Part shown: positions 1 through 7,572 of the stretch, one piece after another
Layout: every line of letters begins with the position of its first letter
Position numbering within the stretch: position 1 is the first letter of the stretch
Assembly (NCBI GenBank): GCA_020724025.1
Contig: DYHU01000035.1
Coordinates: 1-20,306, forward strand
From: Syntrophorhabdus sp.
GTDB lineage: Bacteria; Desulfobacterota; BSN033; UBA1163
Length of the DNA: 20,306 nt
Direction of reading: 5' to 3'
Notes under the pieces: generated by a model
Seen by the model: the letters and a program-made list of their open reading frames with translations, nothing else
What the model was told of the DNA's origin: nothing
Database searches by the model: none
Program-made: the position numbers and the translations under genes

Positions 1-68
1 CAAAGGGAGGCGGGGAGGGATTTTAAAAAAGTTTATTTCAAACAGCTAAGTCGATAAAATATTTCTTT

Positions 69-102
69 ACGAATCACGAATCACCAGCACGAAACACGAA
101 AA
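69..102. repeat. Short tandem 7-mer repeat (ACGAATC-like)
   Basis: Units ACGAATC, ACGAATC, then degenerate ACGAAAC and ACGAAAA stand in tandem just upstream of the first gene. The rest of positions 1-104 shows no convincing gene end or terminator. A weak promoter-like pair (TTTATT at 32-37, TAAAAT at 55-60, 17-bp spacer) is present but is not strong enough to call. Confidence 0.6.
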
Positions 103-128
103 TAAAGGAGGTGATGCATTCGCTATAA
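103..128 (+). promoter_or_regulatory. Maximal Shine-Dalgarno with 4-codon upstream ORF
   Basis: TAAAGGAGGTGATG at 103-116 contains AAGGAGGTGAT, matching the 16S rRNA 3' end over about 11 bases. Its ATG (114-116) opens a reading frame of only Met-His-Ser-Leu before TAA at 126-128. The real substrate-binding-protein gene starts 38 bases later with its own AAAGGAGG (151-158). The same 14-mer occurs upstream of the second substrate-binding-protein gene at 15557-15570. It may be a leader peptide, a ribosome standby site or a decoy; the function is inferred only. Confidence 0.45.
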
Positions 129-166
129 AGCCCAGTTTCCGATTAAATAAAAAGGAGGACCAATTT

Positions 167-1363
167 ATGAAAAAATGGATCATGACTTTTACGGTTTTAT
201 GTTTTGCAATGCTGATGACCCTAGGCACAGCCCATGCCCAGAAGGTGGTCAAATGGGGCGCCCTGATCGACCTGAGCGGCCCGACCTCCGACTGGGGCAA
301 ACAGCAGGCCGCAGGCCAGATCGATGCCGCCCGCTGGATTAATGATACGGGGGGAATCAACGGAAAAGAATTCAAACTGATCGTGATGGATGACGCTTAC
401 GGAATTGACAAGGCAACGGGATATTATAAGACTCTGAAAGATGTGGAACAGGTGCCCGGCCTCTACATCCAGTCAACGGGAACGGCCCTCTCCCTGAAGG
501 AGCTGGTCACCCGTGATAAGATGCCCATGTTCGGCGCCTCATTCACTTCCAAATTGATGGATCCCTCCAAGGCCCCTTATAACTTCATTGTCACGACCAC
601 TTATGAAGATATGTCGAGGATCGTCCTGAAGTGGATCAATGACAACTGGAAGGATAAGAGCCGCAAACCCAAAGTCGTCCACATCTATCCTGACAACCCT
701 TATGGCCGGGCCCATCTCAAACCGGCTAAGATGTATGCTGAGGAGATCGGGATCGAAACCGGGCCGGATCAGGTGGTCCACTGGCCCACCGCCGATGCCA
801 AATCTCAGATGATCAGCATGAAGGAGTACAATCCGGACTTTGCCTTCATCACCTCCACCGCCATGAATGCGGCTGTTATCATCAAGGATGCGAAAGAGGT
901 CGGAGTCAAAACCCAGTTTGTTGTGAACATCCGGTCTCTCGACGAAAACCTGCCCCTTCTTGCGGGAAAAGCAGCGGATGGGGTTTACGGTGTGACCACT
1001 GTCGTCCCTTACGGAGCCAGGGAGGTCCCCTTCATGAAGACCATCACCGATTATCATGAAAAATTCCGGAAGGCGGAAAAACCGACACTCGTCTACTGTG
1101 AAGGATGGGCCAATATCCTGGTCGTCTCCGAGGTGCTCAAGAGGGCCGACAAGAAAGGAGACCTCTCCTCAACAGCGGTCAAGGGGGAGTTTGAAAACCT
1201 CAAGGATTTTGATCTGAAAGGGATTGTCCCCCCAATCACGATTACAGCGAAAGACCACGCTCCGGCCACCAAAGCGAAGATGTATCAAATCCGGGATGGA
1301 AAACTCGTTTCGGTCTCCGACTGGATCGAAATCGGGAGAGACCCGAAGTATTTCGGGATATAA
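167..1363 (+). CDS. Periplasmic substrate-binding protein of a LIV-type ABC transporter (module 1)
   Basis: A 398-residue protein with a clear Sec signal peptide (Lys-rich start, hydrophobic stretch, cleavage near AHA-Q at residues 23-25). The mature part fits the type I periplasmic binding fold used by branched-chain amino acid and aromatic acid receptors (Peripla_BP_6): an N-terminal KWGALIDLSGPTSDWG strand/loop and the GGINGKEFKL segment are typical. It would capture a small organic acid or amino acid outside the inner membrane and deliver it to LivH/LivM. The start is set by AAAGGAGG at 151-158. A strong terminator follows directly, so this gene can be transcribed in excess of its neighbours, as is usual for such receptors. 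It is paralogous to the protein at 15652-16908. The nearby CoA ligases point to an aromatic or fatty acid ligand rather than leucine, but this is inference. Confidence 0.9.
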   Translation: MKKWIMTFTVLCFAMLMTLGTAHAQKVVKWGALIDLSGPTSDWGKQQAAGQIDAARWINDTGGINGKEFKLIVMDDAYGIDKATGYYKTLKDVEQVPGLYIQSTGTALSLKELVTRDKMPMFGASFTSKLMDPSKAPYNFIVTTTYEDMSRIVLKWINDNWKDKSRKPKVVHIYPDNPYGRAHLKPAKMYAEEIGIETGPDQVVHWPTADAKSQMISMKEYNPDFAFITSTAMNAAVIIKDAKEVGVKTQFVVNIRSLDENLPLLAGKAADGVYGVTTVVPYGAREVPFMKTITDYHEKFRKAEKPTLVYCEGWANILVVSEVLKRADKKGDLSSTAVKGEFENLKDFDLKGIVPPITITAKDHAPATKAKMYQIRDGKLVSVSDWIEIGRDPKYFGI

Positions 1364-1373
1364 TCTTTTTTCA

Positions 1374-1416
1374 GAAGAGCCCCGCTGGAGCCCCAAACCA
1401 GTGGGGCTCTTCTTTT
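1374..1416 (+). terminator. Rho-independent terminator after the binding-protein gene
   Basis: GAAGAGCCCC (1374-1383) pairs perfectly with GGGGCTCTTC (1403-1412), the stem continues inward through CTGG/CCAG, and TTTT follows at 1413-1416. It lies 11 bases after the stop codon. Confidence 0.9.
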
Positions 1417-1421
1417 GAGTA

Positions 1422-1560
1422 GTCATATAGTTAATGAGTCGGATAGTCGGTTAGTCAAATGACTATTAGACCATTAGACGATGGGACTTTGTGGCTACAT
1501 AAAAAGACCGCATTCTAAAACTTTGGAAGTCCCGCTTCTGGCGGGAACTGGTGTCCCATC
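1422..1560. repeat. Degenerate TAGTC repeats and inverted repeat
   Basis: The gap before the ligase begins with several TAGTC/GAGTC words (1422-1456) followed by their complement GACTA. GATGGGAC (1480-1487) is then mirrored by GTCCCATC (1553-1560), enclosing a hairpin CCCGC-TTCTG-GCGGG (1531-1545). There is no U-run, so this is not a typical terminator. I see no confident promoter for the ligase gene at 1618. Confidence 0.5.
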
Positions 1561-1617
1561 CCATTCCATTTCGAAGAGCTAAAGTGTTACAAACTCGTCA
1601 TCATTGGAGGAGGGGGA

Positions 1618-3195
1618 ATGAGTTCGTTCAATATCCCGGACCGATTCAATGCCGCGGATTATTTCATCGATGAAAACATCCGAAAAGGAAGAGGAAAGAA
1701 AATCGCCATCTACTCCGCAGAGAAGAATTATACTTATGAAGACCTCTTTCGGGGGGTGAATTGTTGCGGCAATCTTCTCAAGCGATTAGGGGTGGAAATG
1801 GAGAACCGGGTTCTCCTCCTCCTTCAGGACTCTCCGGAGTTCATCATCAGTTTCTTCGGCGCCATCAAGATCGGGGCCATTCCCATCCCCACGAACACCA
1901 TGCTGAAGGCCCCGGATTTCGAGTATGTCCTGAACGACAGCCGGGCAAAGGTTCTGATCATCGATCAGAGCTTCCTTCTGGAAGTCGAAAAGATAAAAGG
2001 AAATCTCAAATATCTGAAGAACGTCCTGGTCGTGGGAAAGGAGGGAGGGGGGCATCCCCTCTTCTCAAACCTGCTCCAAGAGCGCCCTCCGGAACTTGAG
2101 CCTGCTGAGACGAAGAAGGACGATGCCGCCTTCTGGCTTTACAGTGCAAGAAAGCCGGATGAGCTGATGGGAGCCATCCATCTCCAAAAAGATATGGCCT
2201 ACTGCACCGAATATTATGCCAGGTCCATCCTGGGTATGAATGAGCAGGATATCGTCCTCTCCTCTTACTTCTTCTTCGCCTACGGTCTGGGAAACGGTGT
2301 CTACTTTCCCTTCGGTGTGGGTGGAGCCACCATCCTCTTTCCGGAGCGACCCCTTCCGGAAAAGATTTATGAACTGATCCAGAAATTTCGACCCACCCTC
2401 TTCATGAGCGTTCCCACCCTCTTCCGGTCATTGTTGGAATATAAAGAGAGCCAGGAGAAAGAGGGCAAATCCGTTGGCAGGCTGGATAGTCTCAGGGCCT
2501 GTGTCGCCTCGGCCGAAGTCCTCTCCCTTGAGCTCTATCAACGCTGGAAGCAGACCTTTGGCGTGGAGATACTGGATGGGACAGGCTCCACGGAGGCATG
2601 CCACATCTTCCTCTCCAACCGGATCGGAAATGTCCGGCCGGGAAGCGCCGGCCAGCTCGTCCCGGGCTATGAGGGGAAATTGGTGGATGAGGATGGGAAT
2701 GACGTGGGGACAGGAAAAATCGGAAACCTCCTGCTCAAAGGCGAAACCATTGCCTCGGCTTACTGGAATAAGCATGACGAAACAAAACGAAATATGCTGG
2801 GCGAATGGTTTGTCACCGGGGACCGCTACATCCAGGATGAAGAGGGCTTTTTCCACTACCAGGGAAGAAGTGACGATATGATGCGTGTGGGAGGGAAATG
2901 GGTTTCGCCCATGGAGATTGAAAAGACCCTCCTTGCACACCCCGCGGTCGCAGAGGCCGCGGTTGTCGATTATAAGGATGAGGATGACCTGGTCAAGCCC
3001 TATGCCTTTATCGTTCTAAAAAAAGGGGAGAAGCCAACCGGAGGGCTGGAGGAAGACTTAAAATCCTTTGTCAAAGAGAGGATCGCTCCCTACAAATATC
3101 CGAGATGGATCGAATTTACGGATGACCTTCCGAAGACGGCTTCAGGAACGGTCCAGAGATATCTCCTGAAACAGAGACTCTTGAAGAGGCAATGA
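1618..3195 (+). CDS. Benzoate-CoA ligase family protein lacking the P-loop and catalytic lysine
   Basis: A 525-residue member of the AMP-forming (ANL) superfamily, closest in style to benzoate-CoA ligases, which make aryl-CoA from acid, ATP and CoA. Typical family motifs are present: LDGTGSTEACHIF (A5, 319-331), VTGDRY (A7, 399-404) and GRSDDMMRVGGKWVSP (A8, 416-431). However, the phosphate-binding loop, usually YSSGSTGxPKGVVH, reads YSARKPDELMGAIH (175-188) at the same length. The A10 motif, usually LPKTATGKIQR, reads LPKTASGTVQR (504-514), with Thr511 where the adenylation lysine belongs. The frame is otherwise intact. GGAGGAGGG precedes the ATG, and the stop overlaps the next ligase gene by 4 bp, so the two are probably translationally coupled. 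Adenylation activity is doubtful. A binding, regulatory or partner role is possible, as is a thioesterification-only role. Confidence 0.85.
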   Translation: MSSFNIPDRFNAADYFIDENIRKGRGKKIAIYSAEKNYTYEDLFRGVNCCGNLLKRLGVEMENRVLLLLQDSPEFIISFFGAIKIGAIPIPTNTMLKAPDFEYVLNDSRAKVLIIDQSFLLEVEKIKGNLKYLKNVLVVGKEGGGHPLFSNLLQERPPELEPAETKKDDAAFWLYSARKPDELMGAIHLQKDMAYCTEYYARSILGMNEQDIVLSSYFFFAYGLGNGVYFPFGVGGATILFPERPLPEKIYELIQKFRPTLFMSVPTLFRSLLEYKESQEKEGKSVGRLDSLRACVASAEVLSLELYQRWKQTFGVEILDGTGSTEACHIFLSNRIGNVRPGSAGQLVPGYEGKLVDEDGNDVGTGKIGNLLLKGETIASAYWNKHDETKRNMLGEWFVTGDRYIQDEEGFFHYQGRSDDMMRVGGKWVSPMEIEKTLLAHPAVAEAAVVDYKDEDDLVKPYAFIVLKKGEKPTGGLEEDLKSFVKERIAPYKYPRWIEFTDDLPKTASGTVQRYLLKQRLLKRQ

Positions 3196-4838
3196 GCCCG
3201 AAACCCCTATGGATCACCGTGGGAGACTTGTTTGATCGGACGGCTGAAACATTTCCGGACCGGGATGCCTTTGTCCATGTGGATCGAAAAGTCCGTTATA
3301 CCTATCGGGAAATCCAGACGGTCGCCAACCGGTTTGCCAAAGGGCTCTTAAGTTTAGGAGTGGGGAGAGGGGAACACCTCGCCCTCTGGGCCACCAGCAT
3401 TCCCGAATGGATCATCGTCCAGCTCGCCTTGGCAAAGATTGGAGCAACCCTCGTCCCTCTCAATCCGCAGTATCAGGCCGAAGAACTCCATTACGCCCTC
3501 CAGTACTCGGATGTCAGGACCCTCATCCTTCTCGAAAGGGATGAAGGCTCCCATTATCTCAAGATGCTTTTGGGTCTCTGCCCTTCCCTTCTCCATTCCA
3601 GACCGATACAGTCTTCGCCGGAACCCTTCCCCCATCTCAAGGAGGTGATCCTCATATCCTCTTCTTCTCCTCCCCCTGGCCTTCTTCTTTTGCAGGAAGT
3701 CCTTGAAAGCGGAGAGAGAGTCCCGGATCAGGCGCTCGTGGATAGACAGCGGGCCTGCGAGCCGGAGGACATCCTCAATCTTGCTTTTACCTCCGGAACG
3801 ACAGGGACTCCAAAGGGGATCATGATCACCCATTACGGATTTCTCAATAACGGATATTTCGGAACGCTGGGCCAGGGATTCACCGAAAAAGACCGCCTCT
3901 GCACGGCCATCCCTTTCCATTACAACTTCACCATTACCGGACTTCTTGGGTCGTTCTGCCACGGGGCGGCCATCATCTGCCCCTCTGACACCTTTGACCC
4001 TGAAAAGACCCTGATGGCGATTGAAAAAGAGCGCTGTACGGCAATCTATGCGGTCCCCAGCATGCTGGTTGCGATGATGGAGCATCCTCAATTCGCCGGA
4101 TTCAACCTCTTCTCTCTCCGGACAGGAATGGTGGGAGGCGCAACGATTCCAATCGATTTGATGAAAAAGATTCTGGAAAAATTGGGGGCAAAGGAGATCA
4201 CCATCAGTTACGGTCAATCCGAAGGCTCAGGGAGTATCACGCAGACGTTGAGGGATGACCCTCTCGAGAAACGGGCAATGACCGTAGGAAAGACCATTCC
4301 CTTTGTCGAGGCCAGGATCGTCCATCCGGAAACAGGTGAACCCCTTCCTGCCGGGGAGAAAGGGGAGCTCTGTTATAAAGGCTTTCTGATGAAGGGATAC
4401 TACAAAATGCCGGCCGCCACTCTCAGGGCCATCGACAGAGAGGGCTGGCTCCATTCGGGAGATCTTGCCACTCTCGATCCCCAGGGCTATGTCCGGATTG
4501 AGGGAAGGCTGAAAGAGATGATCCTTAAAAACGGGGAATCGATCTTGCCGATTGACATTGAGGAGGTCCTCTCTTCCCATCCGAAGATACAGGAATCTCA
4601 GGTCTTCGGTGTTCCTGACACGGCTCACCATGAAGAGATCGCCGCCTGGATCCGTCCCCAAAAGGGGGAACAGGTGACGCCGGAGGAGGTCCTACGGTTT
4701 TTGGAAGGGAAGCTGCCTGAAAAGTATTTTCCAAAATATATGAAATTTGTCTCCTCCTTTCCCATGACTTCAACCGGAAAGGTCCAGCGCTTCAAACTGA
4801 GGGAAGAAACAATCAAGGAATGGGGGTCGAGGAGTTAA
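3192..4838 (+). CDS. Acyl-CoA synthetase (AMP-forming), canonical
   Basis: A 548-residue ANL-superfamily ligase that should convert a carboxylic acid to its CoA thioester via an acyl-adenylate in the cytoplasm. All diagnostic motifs are intact: FTSGTTGTPKG (199-209), YGQSEGSG (340-347), HSGD (421-424), GRLKEMI (438-444) and TSTGKVQR with the catalytic lysine at residue 530. The length is normal for medium-chain, cyclohexanecarboxylate or aryl ligases; I cannot tell the substrate. Its ATG overlaps the upstream benzoate-ligase-like gene (ATGA at 3192-3195), suggesting stoichiometric expression and perhaps physical association with that catalytically doubtful paralogue. A tandem repeat and a new promoter for livG follow. 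A 287-codon open frame on the opposite strand inside this gene is a shadow. Confidence 0.9.
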   Translation: MSPKPLWITVGDLFDRTAETFPDRDAFVHVDRKVRYTYREIQTVANRFAKGLLSLGVGRGEHLALWATSIPEWIIVQLALAKIGATLVPLNPQYQAEELHYALQYSDVRTLILLERDEGSHYLKMLLGLCPSLLHSRPIQSSPEPFPHLKEVILISSSSPPPGLLLLQEVLESGERVPDQALVDRQRACEPEDILNLAFTSGTTGTPKGIMITHYGFLNNGYFGTLGQGFTEKDRLCTAIPFHYNFTITGLLGSFCHGAAIICPSDTFDPEKTLMAIEKERCTAIYAVPSMLVAMMEHPQFAGFNLFSLRTGMVGGATIPIDLMKKILEKLGAKEITISYGQSEGSGSITQTLRDDPLEKRAMTVGKTIPFVEARIVHPETGEPLPAGEKGELCYKGFLMKGYYKMPAATLRAIDREGWLHSGDLATLDPQGYVRIEGRLKEMILKNGESILPIDIEEVLSSHPKIQESQVFGVPDTAHHEEIAAWIRPQKGEQVTPEEVLRFLEGKLPEKYFPKYMKFVSSFPMTSTGKVQRFKLREETIKEWGSRS

Positions 4839-4840
4839 GA

Positions 4841-4882
4841 GTTTATCGTTTATCGTTTATCGTTTATCGTTTATGGTTCATC
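4841..4882. repeat. Tandem 7-mer repeat (GTTTATC)
   Basis: Four perfect GTTTATC units (4841-4868) are followed by GTTTATG and GTTCATC, six units in all. They begin two bases after the stop of the acyl-CoA synthetase gene and end 10 bases before the livG promoter. The copy number could be variable. Confidence 0.9.
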
Positions 4883-4892
4883 GTGCTTCTCC

Positions 4893-4921
4893 TTGACAAA
4901 AAAATAGAGTTTTGTTAGTTC
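4893..4921 (+). promoter_or_regulatory. Sigma70-type promoter for livG (module 1)
   Basis: TTGACA (4893-4898), a 17-bp spacer beginning with an A tract, and TAGTTC (4916-4921) as a weak -10. The 16-mer CTTGACAAAAAAATAG is identical to the promoter of the second livG at 9847-9862, and the following bases are also similar. The predicted start point leaves a leader of only about 20 bases before the livG ATG. Confidence 0.6.
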
Positions 4922-4945
4922 AGTTGAGAAAAGGAGAGAAATAGA

Positions 4946-5779
4946 ATGGTTGAATTAATGGCAGAAACCGGAATCCACGCCGGACCTGAGATCCATCTGC
5001 GTGTGGAGGACATCCATCTCTCCTTTGGCGGATTGAAGGCCCTCAACGGTGTCTCCACTGAAATCAGAAAAGGGGAAATCTTTGCCATCATCGGCCCCAA
5101 TGGAGCGGGCAAGACCTCTCTCCTCAACTGCATCAACAGGTTTTATAAGCCGCAGAAAGGGAAGATCTTCTTTGAGGGAAGGGAGATCACCCATCTTTCC
5201 CCTCACCGGATCGCCTCGATCGGGATTGCACGGACCTTTCAGGCGATTGAACTCTTCAAAGGGATGACCGTTCTGGATAACATTAAACTGGGACGTCATG
5301 TCCATCTGAAGACGGGCATCCTCGCCGGAGGCCTCTACTTCGGAAAAGCCCATCGGGAGGAGATGGCTTTGAGAAGGGAGATCGAAGAGAAGATCATCGA
5401 TCTTCTGGAGATCGAGGCCATCCGAAAGAAGGTCGTGGCCACCCTTCCTTACGGGTTGCAGAAGAGGGTCGAGCTGGCGCGGGCCCTCGCCATGAAGCCG
5501 AAGATCCTCCTCCTCGACGAACCGATGACAGGGATGAACCTTGAGGAAACGGAGGATATGGCCCGGTTCATCCTCGATGTCAACGAGGAGTGGGAAACGA
5601 CCATCGTTCTCATCGAACATGATATGGGGGTCGTCATGGACATATCGGATCGGGTCTGTGTTCTCGATTTCGGCTCAAAGATCGCTCAAGGCCTGCCCTT
5701 GGAGATCCGGCAGAATCCCCAGGTCATCAAAGCCTATCTGGGCGAAGAAGACGTGACCTTTTCAAGATTAGGAGCGTAA
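4946..5779 (+). CDS. livG: LIV-type ABC transporter ATPase, LivG family (module 1)
   Basis: A 277-residue ABC ATPase that would power the inner-membrane permease LivH/LivM as a LivG-LivF pair. Visible motifs: Walker A GPNGAGKT (50-57), a signature region LPYGLQKRVELARAL in which YGLQK stands for the usual SGGQ, Walker B KILLLDEP, and the H-loop histidine in LIEHDMG. The YGLQKR signature is shared with the second LivG in this window. AAGGAG lies 9 bases before the ATG. It is followed by a folded repeat and then livF. No permease genes of this module are visible, so they are either upstream of the window or this pair serves another permease. Confidence 0.92.
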   Translation: MVELMAETGIHAGPEIHLRVEDIHLSFGGLKALNGVSTEIRKGEIFAIIGPNGAGKTSLLNCINRFYKPQKGKIFFEGREITHLSPHRIASIGIARTFQAIELFKGMTVLDNIKLGRHVHLKTGILAGGLYFGKAHREEMALRREIEEKIIDLLEIEAIRKKVVATLPYGLQKRVELARALAMKPKILLLDEPMTGMNLEETEDMARFILDVNEEWETTIVLIEHDMGVVMDISDRVCVLDFGSKIAQGLPLEIRQNPQVIKAYLGEEDVTFSRLGA

Positions 5780-5805
5780 TATTTTATCCCTTCTCTCCTC
5801 CCTTG

Positions 5806-5950
5806 GAGACTGTGTCGTACTTAGCCGTTCCCCCTTCGAGAGCCTCAGGGCGAACGGCTAAGTAATTGATTTTTAATGACGCGTGGTCCGTTCGTGGTGA
5901 GTCCCGCTGTTTGCGGGATCGAACCATGAATGGACTTGCGACACAGTCTC
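5806..5950. mobile_element. MITE-like folded element with 12-bp terminal inverted repeats
   Basis: GAGACTGTGTCG (5806-5817) is perfectly mirrored by CGACACAGTCTC (5939-5950). TTG flanks both outer ends (5803-5805 and 5951-5953), a possible 3-bp target duplication. Inside are two more stems: TACTTAGCCGTTC pairs with GAACGGCTAAGTA, and GTCCGTTCGTGGT pairs imperfectly with ACCATGAATGGAC around TCCCGC/GCGGGA. There is no coding capacity. The element sits between livG and livF. A further small hairpin, CCTGCC-TGCGGTA-GGCAGG, lies at 5968-5986. Confidence 0.7.
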
Positions 5951-6025
5951 TTGGCAAAGGGGGGATGCCTGCCTGCGGTAGGCAGGGGGGATTTGATCGT
6001 TTAAAACGGAGGAAACCAACTCACT

Positions 6026-6829
6026 ATGCCGCCCATTTTAAGCGTGAACAATATTCAAGTTGTCTACGACGATGTCATCCTCGTCTTAAAAGGGATGTCC
6101 CTCAAGGTCGAAGAGGGCCAGATCGTCACCGTTCTTGGAAATAACGGGGCGGGGAAGACCACCACCCTCAAGGCCATCTCAGGTCTCCTCAAGACAGAGA
6201 ACGGGGAGGTGACCGATGGGTCGATCGAATTCATGGGGGAACGAATCGACAAGAAGTATGCTGAAGATATTGTCCGGATGGGAATCTTTCAGGTGATGGA
6301 AGGCCGTAAGGTCTTTGAAGATCTTACGGTCGAAGAGAATCTCATCGCAGGAGGCCACACCCGGGGTTCAAAGAAGGAGGTCAAGGAGAGCATGGAGCTG
6401 GTCTATCACTACTTTCCCCGTCTGGTGGAACGGAAAAATGTGCTGGCAGGCTATGTGAGCGGTGGCGAGCAACAGATGCTCGTCATCGGCCGGGGCCTGA
6501 TGGCGAAACCCAAACTCCTCCTCCTTGACGAGCCCTCCATGGGATTGAGCCCCCTCCTCGTAGCCGAGATCTTTGAGATCATCAAGCAAATCAATCGCCA
6601 GGAGAAGGTCTCCATCCTGCTCGTCGAACAGAATGCCCGGCTGGCCCTCTCCATCGCCAACCAAGGATATGTGATGGAAAATGGTCGGATCGTTTTAGAC
6701 GATACCGTCGATAAACTGAAAGAGAACGCCGATGTGAAGGAATTTTATCTCGGTCTTACCGAGGTGGGAAAAAAGAAGAGCTACCGGGATGTCAAACATT
6801 ATAAGAGGAGAAAGAGGTGGCTTACCTGA
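6026..6829 (+). CDS. livF: LIV-type ABC transporter ATPase, LivF family (module 1)
   Basis: A 267-residue ABC ATPase, the LivF partner of LivG. Walker A GNNGAGKT (38-45), signature VSGGEQQM (144-151), Walker B KLLLLDEP (163-170) and LLVEQNARLALSIA with a glutamine in the EQN switch typical of LivF. The C-terminus carries a basic tail, VKHYKRRKRWLT, also present in the second LivF, beyond the usual end of the family. The GGAGGAA ribosome site is rather far (13 bases) from the ATG. The stop overlaps by 8 bp the end of the convergent ferredoxin gene, and there is no terminator between them. Confidence 0.92.
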   Translation: MPPILSVNNIQVVYDDVILVLKGMSLKVEEGQIVTVLGNNGAGKTTTLKAISGLLKTENGEVTDGSIEFMGERIDKKYAEDIVRMGIFQVMEGRKVFEDLTVEENLIAGGHTRGSKKEVKESMELVYHYFPRLVERKNVLAGYVSGGEQQMLVIGRGLMAKPKLLLLDEPSMGLSPLLVAEIFEIIKQINRQEKVSILLVEQNARLALSIANQGYVMENGRIVLDDTVDKLKENADVKEFYLGLTEVGKKKSYRDVKHYKRRKRWLT

Positions 6830-7235
6830 CCTCTCCCGGACCGAAGAGAAGGGCCTGTTTCTGACAGACCTCCACGCATCTCGGATCTCCCCCGCAGACA
6901 TCACAAACCATCATTCTCCCATTCTCCGGAAAGACCGAGGAGAAAGGACATTCCGAAACACATAGACCGCAACCGTCACAGGACTCTCTCAGGATCTTAA
7001 CAACCCCTGTGGTCTCATTCCGTTCAAAGGCTCCATTCGGACAGATCTCGGAGGGAGGACAGACCTGGCACTGGAGGCAGACCCGCGGCATAAACCGGTT
7101 CTCCGGAGCTGGATCAATCTGAATCCTCGAAAGGGTGAGGTCCATCTTCTCACCGTGATAAAGGGAACAGACAGCCTCGCAGAGCCTGCACCCCGTACAT
7201 TTCTCATTGTCTACTGCCAGCACCTTTCTCTGCAT
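6822..7235 (-). CDS. Polyferredoxin, AOR electron-transfer subunit (four [4Fe-4S] clusters)
   Basis: A 137-residue iron-sulfur protein with sixteen cysteines in four groups: CTGCRLCEAVC (13-23), CLQCQVCPPSEIC, CDGCGLCVSEC and CDVCGGDPRCVEVC. This is the HycB/DmsB-like pattern for four [4Fe-4S] clusters and resembles the AorA-type small subunit of AOR complexes. It probably passes electrons from the AOR subunit encoded upstream on the same strand to soluble ferredoxin or another acceptor. The start was set at 7235 because GAGAGGAAT lies just before it; an open frame runs 18 codons further upstream but through that ribosome site. The gene lies 337 bp downstream of the AOR gene, with a GC-rich folded repeat between them. 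BamC-like ferredoxins of benzoyl-CoA reductase are an alternative comparison. Confidence 0.88.
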   Translation of the reverse strand: MQRKVLAVDNEKCTGCRLCEAVCSLYHGEKMDLTLSRIQIDPAPENRFMPRVCLQCQVCPPSEICPNGAFERNETTGVVKILRESCDGCGLCVSECPFSSVFPENGRMMVCDVCGGDPRCVEVCQKQALLFGPGEVR

Positions 7236-7572
7236 ATAAAATTCCTCTCTTTTGACATGAAATCCCAAACCCCAATTTTTAAATCCCAAATAAATTTTTC
7301 ATGATCATTGTATCACCCGTAGACCATGAAAATTACCTCGTATCATCCTCCCCCTTGACGGGGGAGGATTGAGGTGGGGGTGGACATTCTATGTTCCCCC
7401 TCACCCCCGCCCTCTCCCGCAAGGGGAGAGGGGAATAATGGGGGCATTTCCCATGTAATCCAAAATTCCAATTTCTAAATTTCTAAACTCTCTGTTTGCT
7501 TCAGTCATTTGAATTTTGAACATTGGTGCTTGTTTGGGATTTGGTGTTTGGAATTGGGAGCTTTTCCTCAAG
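7236..7572. repeat. AOR-ferredoxin gap with GC-rich palindromic repeat
   Basis: The gap contains two strong hairpins. ATCCTCCCCC-TTGAC-GGGGGAGGAT (7345-7369) has a perfect 10-bp stem; CCTCTCCC-GCAA-GGGGAGAGG (7411-7431) is the second. Between them GGGGGTG and CACCCCC can also pair, giving a cloverleaf-like unit at 7345-7434. Related units lie at 15438, 17758 and 18508. AT-rich words such as AAATCCCAAA (7260-7294) and their complement (7530-7560) bracket the unit. No gene is seen. Confidence 0.7.

Noticed and set aside
539..1057. 172-codon minus-strand frame inside the binding-protein gene
   Set aside because: Antisense shadow; no start signal and a low-complexity, non-domain sequence.
2428..2940. 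170-codon minus-strand frame inside the benzoate-ligase-like gene
   Set aside because: Antisense shadow; the plus-strand protein has clear family motifs across the whole stretch.
3354..4217. 287-codon open frame on the minus strand
   Set aside because: It lies wholly inside the canonical acyl-CoA synthetase gene, has no ribosome site or recognisable domain, and is an antisense shadow of GC-rich codons.
4841..4882. CRISPR-like array
   Set aside because: The 7-bp units are contiguous with no spacers; it is a simple tandem repeat. No CRISPR array or cas gene is seen anywhere in the window.
7235..7289. Upstream extension of the ferredoxin reading frame
   Set aside because: The GAGAGGAAT ribosome site lies inside the extension and the extra residues are not part of the ferredoxin fold; the start at 7235 fits better.
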